Assembly: GCA_017623055.1 (NCBI GenBank)
Contig: JAGAPX010000015.1
Coordinates: 1-49,398, forward strand
Direction of reading: 5' to 3'
From: Phascolarctobacterium sp.
Lineage (GTDB): Bacteria > Bacillota > Negativicutes > Acidaminococcales > Acidaminococcaceae
DNA length: 49,398 nucleotides
Shown: piece by piece, positions 32,182 to 40,140 of the stretch
Layout: every line of letters begins with the position of its first letter
How positions within the stretch are numbered: position 1 is the stretch's first letter
The notes under the pieces: model-generated
What the model was told of the DNA's origin: nothing
Seen by the model: only the letters and a program-made list of their open reading frames with translations
Database searches by the model: none
Made by a program: the position numbers and the translations under genes

Positions 32182-34147
32182 TAAAAAAGCATTAGAGAAT
32201 AAAGATGCTATCTCTATGGAAGCAACTGAAGAAATGCAAAAGAAATCTGAAGAGATTATTAAAAAGTTGGATAAAGAATCCAGCACAAGAACATTTTCCG
32301 GTCTTATGAAAAAGATTTTCTTTGTATCTTGCATTCTGATTTCCTGCTACCACCTTTATACCGCAACCTTTGGCCCGCCCCTGACATTGATTCATCGTTC
32401 CATTCACGTAGCGATGATGTTGGCTTTGACTTTCTTGATGTATCCCCTTAACAAGAAAGCAAGCTTTACCACTCCTTCCATTTTGGACTGGCTTTTAGTA
32501 GCAGCTTCTTGGGCTGCACCTTTCTACATTTCTACTGGTTACCAAGGTTTCGTTGAACGTGCCGGTAACGCAAACTTTATGGATATGTGTATGGCAACTT
32601 TGCTGGTATTGCTGGTATTGGAAGCTTCCCGTCGTGTAAACGGCAACGTATTATCCATTTTGAGTTTGGTATTTATTGCTTATGGTTTGTGGGGGCGCTC
32701 CATGCCCGGTATGTTCATGCACCGTGGCTATGACTGGACCAGTCTTTCTAACCACTTCTTTGCTAACACCGAAGGTATCTATGGTACTTCCGTAAGCGTA
32801 TCTGCCAGCTACATCTTCTTGTTCATTCTCTTTGGTGCTGTAATGAGCAAGTCTGGTATGGGTCAATTGTTTAACGATATGGCTCTTGGCTTGGCTGGTC
32901 ACACCAAAGGTGGCCCTGCGAAAGTATCCGTTTTGGCTTCTGGTCTCTTGGGTTCCATTAACGGTTCCGCAGTAGCAAACGTAGTAACTACCGGTGCATT
33001 CACCATTCCTTTGATGAAGAAAACCGGTTACTCCAAAGAATTTGCTGGCGCAGTAGAAGCAGGCGCTTCCGTTGGCGGTCAATTATTGCCCCCGATTATG
33101 GGTGCTGCTGCCTTCATTATGGCAGAAATGCTTGGCGTAAAATATTCCAGCATTATCGTTTGGGCTGCTATTCCGGCGCTTCTGTACTATCTGGGTATCA
33201 TTATACAAGTACAATTACGTGCATCTAAAGACGGCTTGGTTGGTTTGCCGAAGGATCAACTGCCTTCCATTAGCGCAGTTATGAAAACTCGCGGTCACTT
33301 GTTGTTCCCCGTATTCTTCCTGCTCTATATGCTGTTCTTCTCTGGTACTACCGTTATTTACTCCGCGGTATTGACCATCGTTGTTACCGTTATCACTGCG
33401 CAAATCAAAAAAGAAACTCGCATGAGCTTCCAAGATTTGCTGCAAGCTTTGGCAGATGGTGCGAAGCAAACTGTTTCCGTTGCAATCGCTTGCGCGTGCG
33501 TAGGCATTATCATTGGCGTTTGCTCTAAAACCGGTTTCGGTTTGACCATGGCGAACACCATCATCGCTCTTGGTGGTACCAGTATTCTCTTCACTTTGGT
33601 ATTCACCATGATTACCTGTATGATTCTTGGCATGGGCTTGCCTTCCATTCCTGCGTACATCATCACCGCAGCAATTGCAGCTCCTGCTTTGTCTAAATTG
33701 GGTATCCCGCCTGCAGCAGCGCATATGTTCTCCTTCTATTATGCAATGTTTGCAAACCTGACTCCGCCTGTAGCACTGGCTTCTTTCGCAGCAGCTGGTC
33801 TTTCTGGTGGCGACCCCATGAAAACTGGCGTTGCTTCTGTAAAATTGGCAATTGCAGGCTTCATCGTACCCTTTATGTTCGTGTTCTCTCCGCAGCTGAT
33901 GCTTATCAACACTACCTTCATCGAAGGTTTGTGGACTGCAACAACTGCGTGCGTTGGCGTATTCCTGTTGGCAGTTGGTGTTGAAGGCTACTTCATGGCA
34001 CACGTTCCTATGTGGTTGCGCTTAGTTGCTACTGCTGGTGCACTTGGTCTGATGATTCCTGGTCTGATGACTGACGCAGTTGGTATCGTAGTATTGGCTG
34101 GCGTATACTTCCTTCAAAAGAAAAAGGCTGACGCTGAAAAAGCTTAG
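32168..34147 (+). CDS. TRAP transporter fused permease (DctQM-type, TAXI associated)
   Basis: 659 residues. The ATG at 32168 follows AAAGGAGGGGG; a GTG/ATG further upstream is in frame but has no better site. A charged cytosolic N-terminus (residues 1-45) leads into four membrane segments (the DctQ-like part) and then a DctM-like part of about twelve segments with GGPAKVSVLASGLLGSINGSAVANVVTTG near residue 250, GGQLLPPIMGAAAFIMAE near residue 300, and MGLPSIPAYIITAA near 490. This is the 4TM-12TM fused form. It runs on an ion gradient. With 30638 and 31681 it forms a complete TAXI-TRAP system. Confidence 0.95.
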   Translation: MTDIDKKALENKDAISMEATEEMQKKSEEIIKKLDKESSTRTFSGLMKKIFFVSCILISCYHLYTATFGPPLTLIHRSIHVAMMLALTFLMYPLNKKASFTTPSILDWLLVAASWAAPFYISTGYQGFVERAGNANFMDMCMATLLVLLVLEASRRVNGNVLSILSLVFIAYGLWGRSMPGMFMHRGYDWTSLSNHFFANTEGIYGTSVSVSASYIFLFILFGAVMSKSGMGQLFNDMALGLAGHTKGGPAKVSVLASGLLGSINGSAVANVVTTGAFTIPLMKKTGYSKEFAGAVEAGASVGGQLLPPIMGAAAFIMAEMLGVKYSSIIVWAAIPALLYYLGIIIQVQLRASKDGLVGLPKDQLPSISAVMKTRGHLLFPVFFLLYMLFFSGTTVIYSAVLTIVVTVITAQIKKETRMSFQDLLQALADGAKQTVSVAIACACVGIIIGVCSKTGFGLTMANTIIALGGTSILFTLVFTMITCMILGMGLPSIPAYIITAAIAAPALSKLGIPPAAAHMFSFYYAMFANLTPPVALASFAAAGLSGGDPMKTGVASVKLAIAGFIVPFMFVFSPQLMLINTTFIEGLWTATTACVGVFLLAVGVEGYFMAHVPMWLRLVATAGALGLMIPGLMTDAVGIVVLAGVYFLQKKKADAEKA

Positions 34148-34159
34148 TTTTTAAAATTG

Positions 34160-34190
34160 CGGCTCACATTTGTGGGCCGTTATTTTATTT
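34160..34190 (+). terminator. Rho-independent terminator after the TRAP operon
   Basis: Stem CGGCTCACA / TGTGGGCCG (one T-G pair) with a 2-base loop, then TTATTTTATTTT. Confidence 0.82.
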
Positions 34191-34245
34191 TGTAGGGGAG
34201 AGTTCTTGGTGTATAATGGAAGCAAGAATTTTTAAAGGTGATGTT

Positions 34246-34989
34246 ATGAAGATTATAATTTCTCCGGCGAAGAAGATGCGTGTCGATAATGATACCTTTG
34301 TTCCATTAAGTAAGCCGGAATTTTTACATAAAACTTTGCAAATTAAAGAAACTCTTTGCAAAATGGATTTGCCTGCCCTGCAGAAGCTGTGGGAGTGTAA
34401 TGACGAAATTGCTTCACTTAATTTTAAGCGTTTGCAAAATATGAACTTAGAACGAAATCTTACGCCTGCAGTTTTTGCCTACGATGGTTTGCAGTACCAG
34501 CACATTGCTCCCAATGTTTTAGAAGAAAACGCTCTTAAATATTTGCAAGAGCATCTTAGAATTTTGTCCGGCTTTTATGGAATACTGCGAGCCTTAGATG
34601 GAGTAGTACCTTATCGTTTAGAGATGCAGGCGCGTTTAAGTTGCGACGGTTATAAAAATCTCTATGCCTTTTGGAATAGCTTGCTTTATGATGAGCTTAC
34701 TAAGGATGATGGGGAAGTGCTTAACCTTGCGTCCAAGGAATACTCCAAAGCAGTTGAGCCTTACGTTACGGAAAGTGTGCGCTTTGTAACTTGTACCTTT
34801 GGTACTTATGTGAATGGTAAGCTAAAGGTGATGGCAACGGAAGCCAAGATGGCGCGTGGTGCAATGGTACGCTTGTGTGCAGAAAATAACGTGCAGTACG
34901 TAGATGAAGTGAAGGCGTTTAATGTGCGAGGGTACGTTTATCATGAAGAGCTTTCCTCAGAGACGGAGTTTGTGTTTGTGAAGGAATAA
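34246..34989 (+). CDS. yaaA: Peroxide stress protein YaaA (DUF328)
   Basis: 247 residues. The ATG at 34246 follows AAAGGTG; an in-frame ATG at 34216 lies on the end of a TATAAT box (34212-34217) and so is rejected. The N-terminus MKIIISPAKKM is the family signature, and ILSGFYGILRALDGVVPYRLEMQ (near residue 102), the YKNLYAFW segment and the C-terminal KAFNVRGYVYHEELSSETEFVF fit the whole-length family. YaaA in E. coli limits free iron and DNA damage under hydrogen peroxide. It stands alone, between the TRAP terminator and the accessory island. Confidence 0.95.
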   Translation: MKIIISPAKKMRVDNDTFVPLSKPEFLHKTLQIKETLCKMDLPALQKLWECNDEIASLNFKRLQNMNLERNLTPAVFAYDGLQYQHIAPNVLEENALKYLQEHLRILSGFYGILRALDGVVPYRLEMQARLSCDGYKNLYAFWNSLLYDELTKDDGEVLNLASKEYSKAVEPYVTESVRFVTCTFGTYVNGKLKVMATEAKMARGAMVRLCAENNVQYVDEVKAFNVRGYVYHEELSSETEFVFVKE

Positions 34990-35005
34990 ACAGTATATCT
35001 AAGAT

Positions 35006-35031
35006 GGTAGGTTGTTTTGAGTAGGCCTACC
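35006..35031. other. Stem GGTAGG/CCTACC with an inner palindrome, downstream of yaaA
   Basis: GGTAGG at 35006-35011 pairs with CCTACC at 35026-35031; within it GTAGGCCTAC (35021-35030) is a perfect palindrome. There is no T run, so it is a weak terminator at best and might be a protein-binding site before the HipA-like gene. Confidence 0.35.
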
Positions 35032-35036
35032 TAGAT

Positions 35037-35066
35037 TTGAAAGTATGTACATAAAAATGGTATAAT
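35037..35066 (+). promoter_or_regulatory. Promoter of the HipA-like gene
   Basis: TTGAAA at 35037-35042, 18-bp spacer, TATAAT at 35061-35066; start codon 64 bp downstream. Confidence 0.7.
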
Positions 35067-35130
35067 GTATTGCACGAGTTTGCCCAAGCAAATTTAGATG
35101 AATTGTTTAAAATTATATTGAGGTATTACT

Positions 35131-36288
35131 ATGTTCTACATCTTAATGAATAAGCAGACACCAATCTGCAAACTTCAAATTGATACATCTGACAATTTCA
35201 TAATTGAAGACATCCTTGAAGTTTATAACACCGCTGCTTTTCCTATTGGTGTAGACGTCGTTGCAGGCAAGCCTCAAAAGAAAAGTTTGGCTAAATGGTG
35301 GGCGGGACGTGCCGTTCCCGGTAGTCGTGTAGGTGGTAGTAGCTTTGAGGCTCGCTACAATGTTAAGCTTGCTGCACTCCCTTTTAAAAACCATGGTCTC
35401 AGTTTAAGTGACCAATACTGGATTAAACCTTGTGATGCAGATATCAAATGGGAGGGCGTGAACTTTTTTGCCAATGAGTTTTCTCTAGACGTTGGTAATG
35501 CGCTGTTTGATTCTTCCTATCAATCAGTTCAGCTTGATTTCATGTCACCGGATAACACTTCTGATGGCATGCTTCCCAAGCGTTGGGTGCGAGATGAGTT
35601 AACAGGGAAGACCGTTCTATTAAAAGCAGGCAGTGGGCCGTTGGAGCAGGAGCCTTTCAACGAGCATATTGCTACCAAAATTTTTGAGCGTTTAAATGCT
35701 GTTCCCTACGTTGATTATAAAATTGTTCGTGACGGCGACAAGTTTTTGAGTAGCTGTGAGAACTTTATTACTACGGATACGGAGCTTGTCACTGCGGCAA
35801 GTATGATGTTGACCTTGTCACCTGTAACTACGAAGCACTCTAATAAATATGATTTTCTTCTGAAATGTTGTGAGCAGTTTGATATTCCCAAAGTTAAAGA
35901 AACCTTGGACGTAATGCTGGCAGTTGACTATCTTATTTGCAATTCTGACAGACATTATGGAAACTTTGGCTTCATTCGTGATGTTAACACTTTGAAATTC
36001 AAAGGTGTTGCTCCAATTTATGACAATGGTACTAGCCTGTGGAACAAGTATGCTCAAGTTGGGAAAAACTTTGAGGCAAAGGCTTTTGCTAATTCCCACG
36101 AGGAGAATATTAAGCTGATAACTAATTGGGATTTATTAGACTTGCAAAAACTGAAAGATATAGATGATATTGTTAAAAGTGTTTTGGTGTTTAATGATTA
36201 CTTAGCACCGAAGCGTATTGATGATGTAGCAAAAGCTGTAAAAGAACAGTTGAAGAAGTTACAGAAAATAAAGGAAGATGTAAAATAA
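35131..36288 (+). CDS. HipA-like protein kinase without a HipB partner
   Basis: 385 residues. The C-terminal two thirds follow the HipA/CtkA kinase fold: a nucleotide-binding strand and loop VLLKAGSGPLEQEPFNEHIAT (around residues 162-182), the catalytic loop YLICNSDRHYGNFGF (near residues 267-281; Asp273 is the likely base and Asn278 a metal ligand) and the Mg-binding APIYDNGTSLW (Asp298). The N-terminal part, with WWAGRAVPGSR near residue 56, is not like E. coli HipA. HipA kinases phosphorylate Ser/Thr on targets such as GltX; CtkA-type relatives act alone. No HTH HipB gene adjoins. It begins the accessory island, behind GAGGT. Confidence 0.8.
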   Translation: MFYILMNKQTPICKLQIDTSDNFIIEDILEVYNTAAFPIGVDVVAGKPQKKSLAKWWAGRAVPGSRVGGSSFEARYNVKLAALPFKNHGLSLSDQYWIKPCDADIKWEGVNFFANEFSLDVGNALFDSSYQSVQLDFMSPDNTSDGMLPKRWVRDELTGKTVLLKAGSGPLEQEPFNEHIATKIFERLNAVPYVDYKIVRDGDKFLSSCENFITTDTELVTAASMMLTLSPVTTKHSNKYDFLLKCCEQFDIPKVKETLDVMLAVDYLICNSDRHYGNFGFIRDVNTLKFKGVAPIYDNGTSLWNKYAQVGKNFEAKAFANSHEENIKLITNWDLLDLQKLKDIDDIVKSVLVFNDYLAPKRIDDVAKAVKEQLKKLQKIKEDVK

Positions 36289-36293
36289 TAAAA

Positions 36294-36317
36294 CAGCCTA
36301 TCCAAACGGGTAGGCTG
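36294..36317 (+). terminator. Hairpin after the HipA-like gene (possible terminator)
   Basis: Stem CAGCCTATCC / GGGTAGGCTG (10 bp, one T-G pair) with a 4-base loop. The downstream AATTTATC is only weakly T-rich, so efficiency is uncertain. A GCCTAC at 36344-36349 could also pair with its GTAGGC. Confidence 0.5.
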
Positions 36318-36361
36318 AATTTATCTGTAGAATTTTATATTTTGCCTACGAGGTAATAGAT

Positions 36362-37192
36362 ATGAAAACTAAATTAAATGATATTTTTTATTTTTACAAG
36401 TTATCTGTTAAAGACATATTTGGGTTTGTTAAATATATGTCTAAAAAATTTTTGAGATATCATATGGTAATAACGTTTGTTGTTATATTAGTTTGGTGTG
36501 CTAAACAATATTTAGATAGTAACGATTTCGAAAAGCTTACTGGGGTATTAATAAGTATAATAGCTGCAATTTTATTTGAGGGGTATAGAGGGTATAGAAA
36601 AGATGTTGAAAATAAAAAGATAGTAGCATTTTGTTTAAATGATTTGGTAAATACAATAAGTAGAGAAATTTTCATTCTTAACAATCTAAAAGGTTTAATG
36701 ATTAGATTGGTTGTTGATTATAAATATAATAATATATTGTACGGGGATAAGAAGATAGTTAATGTTAAAGAAAGGGATGTTAGAAAAATTTTAGAGCTAT
36801 TGATAAGAGATATTACTTTATTTGATAAATTAAAAATTTATCCTGAGTTCAGAATTGTTAATGGGAAAGAGGTTTATGAAAAGTATTTGAATGATCATTA
36901 TGAAATTGGACTTGAATTCTATGAGTCATTGAAAGTTAGTTGTGCTAATAAAATATATTGGGTTGCGAAAGAAACTTATAATACAGTTACTACTTATGAA
37001 AATGATCCTGTTTTGTTAGAACAGTTACTGACATTTAAAAACTTGGTAAAAAATTTTGGGGATGATGAATTAAAGCCAGATATTTATAGGAAAGGAACTT
37101 TTTGTGCCACATATGGAGAAGTTTTAAAAGTTCTTATAAATATGTTGTTAATGATAAAACTTAGAGATAAATATCTAGATAGTATAAAATAA
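36362..37192 (+). CDS. Two-transmembrane protein of unknown function, copy A
   Basis: 276 residues; family not recognised. An amphipathic N-terminus (1-30) is followed by TM1 (about 34-51, VITFVVILVWC), a short loop, and TM2 (about 60-73, GVLISIIAAILF). TM2 runs into the motif LFEGYRGYRKDVENK at 71-85. The remaining 190 residues are mostly helical and charged, with YEIGLEFYESLK (near 180) and RKGTFCATYGE (near 243). It is homologous to the next gene along its whole length. A two-helix hairpin plus helical cytosolic part recalls membrane effectors of defence systems (for example SLATT-type), but no direct match can be claimed. Base composition is much richer in A+T than the core genes. The ribosome site is GAGGT. 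Confidence 0.75.
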   Translation: MKTKLNDIFYFYKLSVKDIFGFVKYMSKKFLRYHMVITFVVILVWCAKQYLDSNDFEKLTGVLISIIAAILFEGYRGYRKDVENKKIVAFCLNDLVNTISREIFILNNLKGLMIRLVVDYKYNNILYGDKKIVNVKERDVRKILELLIRDITLFDKLKIYPEFRIVNGKEVYEKYLNDHYEIGLEFYESLKVSCANKIYWVAKETYNTVTTYENDPVLLEQLLTFKNLVKNFGDDELKPDIYRKGTFCATYGEVLKVLINMLLMIKLRDKYLDSIK

Positions 37193-37277
37193 ATATATTT
37201 TATGTAAGTATTAAACAATTTAGAATTAAAAATTTTATTATGGAGTAGTTGGTTGTTGTTTTAGGGATGTGTTAAGT

Positions 37278-38081
37278 ATGAAAGGCAAACTTCTTAGATT
37301 TAATGATTTTTATAAAAAATCATTTGTGGATGTAAGCAGATATATTAAGTATATATTTGACAAAATAGTAAAATATCAGATATTTATAATTTTGTCGGTA
37401 GTAGTTTGTAGTATTGTTAGAGTGTTTTTAACAGATGATACTCGGTTTAGCACTTTTTTAGGGGTGGTTGTGAGCATAAGTGCAGCATGTTTATTTGAAG
37501 GTTATAGGTGTTATCGAAAAGATATTGATAATAAAGTTATTATAGAATGTTGTTGCTATGACTTTTATATGGTAATGGACAAATTAACTATTTTCTATTT
37601 CTGTGAAACCAAATTAATTCATATGTCAGTGATAGCAGGTTCCCAATTTAAAACTGTGATTACAGCTGAAAATTTAATTCAGCAATTGAAAGCATTGAAT
37701 ATTATATTGAAAAAGTTTAATGGCCTAAAAATAGTGCCAGATGATAAAAGATATTTTGATAATGAAGAATATGAAGTTGGAATAGATGTTTATCAGTCAT
37801 ATAAAGATGTACTTAAAAATGAAATTCATCCTCGACTAGAAAAGATATTGAATACTTTGATAGTTTATTCTGGTGATACAAAATTAGTTTCAGATTTTTA
37901 TGTCCTATATAATTCAGTAGAAGATATTGTGATGAATGATTTGTGGCCCGAAGCATTTAGAAAGGGGCAACCTTGTACGACATATTTTACGCTTATCGAG
38001 TTGACAGATAAGATTATAAATATGCTTGAACAAATGAAGAAGTATTTGAATGATGAGCAATGTGAAAAATTAAAACTGTAA
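37278..38081 (+). CDS. Two-transmembrane protein of unknown function, copy B
   Basis: 267 residues from the ATG at 37278 (AGGGA 10 bp before it; an in-frame GTG at 37269 is too close to that site). It is a diverged paralogue of the gene upstream: same N-terminal amphipathic part, TM1 (about 34-50), TM2 (about 60-73), the shared motif LFEGYRCYRKDIDNK at 72-86, YEVGIDVYQSYK matching YEIGLEFYESLK, and RKGQPCTTYFT matching RKGTFCATYGE. The pair therefore comes from a tandem duplication but differs at most positions, so both copies have probably been kept for distinct roles. It is followed by the type III restriction-modification operon. Confidence 0.75.
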   Translation: MKGKLLRFNDFYKKSFVDVSRYIKYIFDKIVKYQIFIILSVVVCSIVRVFLTDDTRFSTFLGVVVSISAACLFEGYRCYRKDIDNKVIIECCCYDFYMVMDKLTIFYFCETKLIHMSVIAGSQFKTVITAENLIQQLKALNIILKKFNGLKIVPDDKRYFDNEEYEVGIDVYQSYKDVLKNEIHPRLEKILNTLIVYSGDTKLVSDFYVLYNSVEDIVMNDLWPEAFRKGQPCTTYFTLIELTDKIINMLEQMKKYLNDEQCEKLKL

Positions 38082-38104
38082 TTTATTGATTTTGCCTTTC
38101 GTGA

Positions 38105-38110
38105 TATAAT
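38105..38110 (+). promoter_or_regulatory. Probable -10 box of the mod-res operon
   Basis: TATAAT at 38105-38110, 62 bp before the chosen mod start; no good -35 is found (TTTATT at 38082-38087 matches 3 of 6). Confidence 0.4.
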
Positions 38111-38172
38111 GACAATAGAATTTTATACCTACAGGGCAGTTGTGTAGAGTATGAGCAAGGGATGTGTGTTTT

Positions 38173-40131
38173 GTGATTAAAGAAATTAGCAATGCTAATG
38201 AAAATGTGACCGCTAATGGTTACGAAGTTCAAAAATTGAAACAAGCCTTACCGCAATGCTTTACCAGCGATGGCTCGTTCAATATGGAAGCGTTCAAGGC
38301 AATCTTGGATGGTAATGTAAATATTACTAATGAAAGTTACGAGCTTAAATTCTTAGGAAAGAGTTATGCTCGTCTACTTGCCTCTTTGGATACTGAAACA
38401 ATTATTGTTCCCAATGAGGAACATAATAGTAAACCTGAGAATGTTAACAGCGAGAATGTTTATATTACAGGTGATAATTTAGATGCGTTAAAACATTTGT
38501 TGAAATCTTATGAAGGAAAAATTAAATGCATTTATATAGACCCGCCTTATAACACAGGCAGTGATGGGTTTGTTTATAATGATAAGTTCAATTTTACTAA
38601 AGATGAATTGATTAAGAGGCTTAGTATTGATGATGAACAAGCTGATAGAATTATGAGCTTAATAAGCGGCAATTCAGCGTCTCATTCAGCTTGGCTTACC
38701 TTCGTGTTTTCTCGTTTGATTTTAGCAAGAGATTTATTGTCAAAAGATGGTGTGTTTTTTATTAGTATAGATGACAATGAACAAGATGGTTTGAAATTAT
38801 TGTGTGATAACATAATTGGTGAAGAAAACTTTATTGCCCGCATAATACATAAAAATAACTCTATGAAAAATCAAAGTAAGTATGTAGGGGTATCTACCGA
38901 ATATGTTTTAGTTTATTCAAAAGATATTGATAGTTTAAATAAGGTAACGGATTGTTGGCGTATTGATAAAAAAGGTGCTAATGATATTTGTAATTTGTTT
39001 AAAAAATTGAAAAATAAAGGATTGTCTTTAGATGAAATTAGGGCAGAAATTATGGAAATGTATAGACGTCCTAAGTATGCACATCTTAGTAGATGGAATA
39101 AAGTTGATGAGAATGGTGTATTTAAAGATGCTGATTTATCTAGAGCTAATGGTCCCAAAGATTATACAATCATTAATCCTGCTACTGGAAAACCAGTACC
39201 GATTCCTTCTCGAGGGTGGGGAAAAAGTTACGAAGAGCTGATTAGACTTCAAGAAGCTGATTTGATTTATTATGGGGATGAAAATACTCCTCCCGGTATG
39301 AAATCTTATATCAACGAAGACAGTGAGAGTGTATTTGATAATTTTATTTTTGCAGATACTGCTGCTGATAAAAAAATTATTAAGAGCCTTTTTGGTGATG
39401 AAGTGTTTGAGTATCCCAAGCCTTTAGGTATGTTGAGGCAGTTTATTGAATTGACTATGAATGAAAACGATATAATTCTAGACTTTTATGCCGGTTCCTC
39501 AACGACAGCACATGCTGTTCTGAAAAATAATACTGAAAATAATAGGAAAAATAAATTTATTATGGTTCAAATTGCTGAGCCAACAAAAATAAATTCTGTT
39601 GCACGAAAAGCTGGTTACGAGACTATTGACCAAATTGGTCGTGAACGTATCATTCGTGCTGCTGCCAAAATTAGAGAAGAACATCCTGAAACCACGGCAG
39701 ATTTAGGCTTTAAACATTACATTCTGCAAGATGTTCCTGAAAAGAAATTGACTGAACTTGAAGATTTTGATCCTGATGCAATGTTTGCGGAAGAAAAAAT
39801 TTTAGAATATTTTACCAAGCCTACCGTTTTAACTACCTGGCTTGTTAAAGATGGTTATGGTTTTAATGCTAAAGTAGAAGAAATTAAACTTGATGATTAT
39901 ACTGCATACTATTGTAACAACCATCTTTATTTCTTAGATGCTAATTTTGATGATGAAGCAATGAAAGCTTTGTACGAAAAATATGACGCAGAAGTTTCTT
40001 TTAAACCTGAAAACGTAGTTCTTTTTGGCTACAGTTTTACCTATACTCAAACTGTTTCATTGAAAGATAATTTGAGAAAACTGAAGGCTGTAGAAGATAA
40101 TAAGAACATAAACGTAATCGTGAGATACTAG
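38173..40131 (+). CDS. mod: Type III restriction-modification adenine methyltransferase (Mod)
   Basis: 652 residues from the GTG at 38173 (AAGGG at 38157-38161); a GTG at 38164 is also in frame but almost touches that site. It is a beta-class N6-adenine methyltransferase: motif IV DPPYNTGSDGFVY comes first (residues 123-135), then a long variable stretch that holds the target-recognition domain, then the AdoMet-binding motif I DFYAGSSTTAHAV (residues 437-449). It recognises an asymmetric site and methylates adenine on one strand. The C-terminal part (about 500-652) is the usual Res-contact region. It is followed 9 bp later by res. No simple-sequence repeat that could cause phase variation is seen. 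Confidence 0.95.
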   Translation: MIKEISNANENVTANGYEVQKLKQALPQCFTSDGSFNMEAFKAILDGNVNITNESYELKFLGKSYARLLASLDTETIIVPNEEHNSKPENVNSENVYITGDNLDALKHLLKSYEGKIKCIYIDPPYNTGSDGFVYNDKFNFTKDELIKRLSIDDEQADRIMSLISGNSASHSAWLTFVFSRLILARDLLSKDGVFFISIDDNEQDGLKLLCDNIIGEENFIARIIHKNNSMKNQSKYVGVSTEYVLVYSKDIDSLNKVTDCWRIDKKGANDICNLFKKLKNKGLSLDEIRAEIMEMYRRPKYAHLSRWNKVDENGVFKDADLSRANGPKDYTIINPATGKPVPIPSRGWGKSYEELIRLQEADLIYYGDENTPPGMKSYINEDSESVFDNFIFADTAADKKIIKSLFGDEVFEYPKPLGMLRQFIELTMNENDIILDFYAGSSTTAHAVLKNNTENNRKNKFIMVQIAEPTKINSVARKAGYETIDQIGRERIIRAAAKIREEHPETTADLGFKHYILQDVPEKKLTELEDFDPDAMFAEEKILEYFTKPTVLTTWLVKDGYGFNAKVEEIKLDDYTAYYCNNHLYFLDANFDDEAMKALYEKYDAEVSFKPENVVLFGYSFTYTQTVSLKDNLRKLKAVEDNKNINVIVRY

Positions 40132-40140
40132 GAGGACGCC

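Noticed and set aside
36328-38127. TAGAATTTTATA 12-mer repeated at 36328-36339 and 38116-38127
   Set aside because: In such AT-rich intergenic DNA a shared A/T 12-mer is weak evidence, and the flanks do not match.
38173-40131. Phase-variable repeat tract in mod
   Set aside because: Many type III mod genes switch through tetra- or pentanucleotide repeats; none is present in or before this gene.
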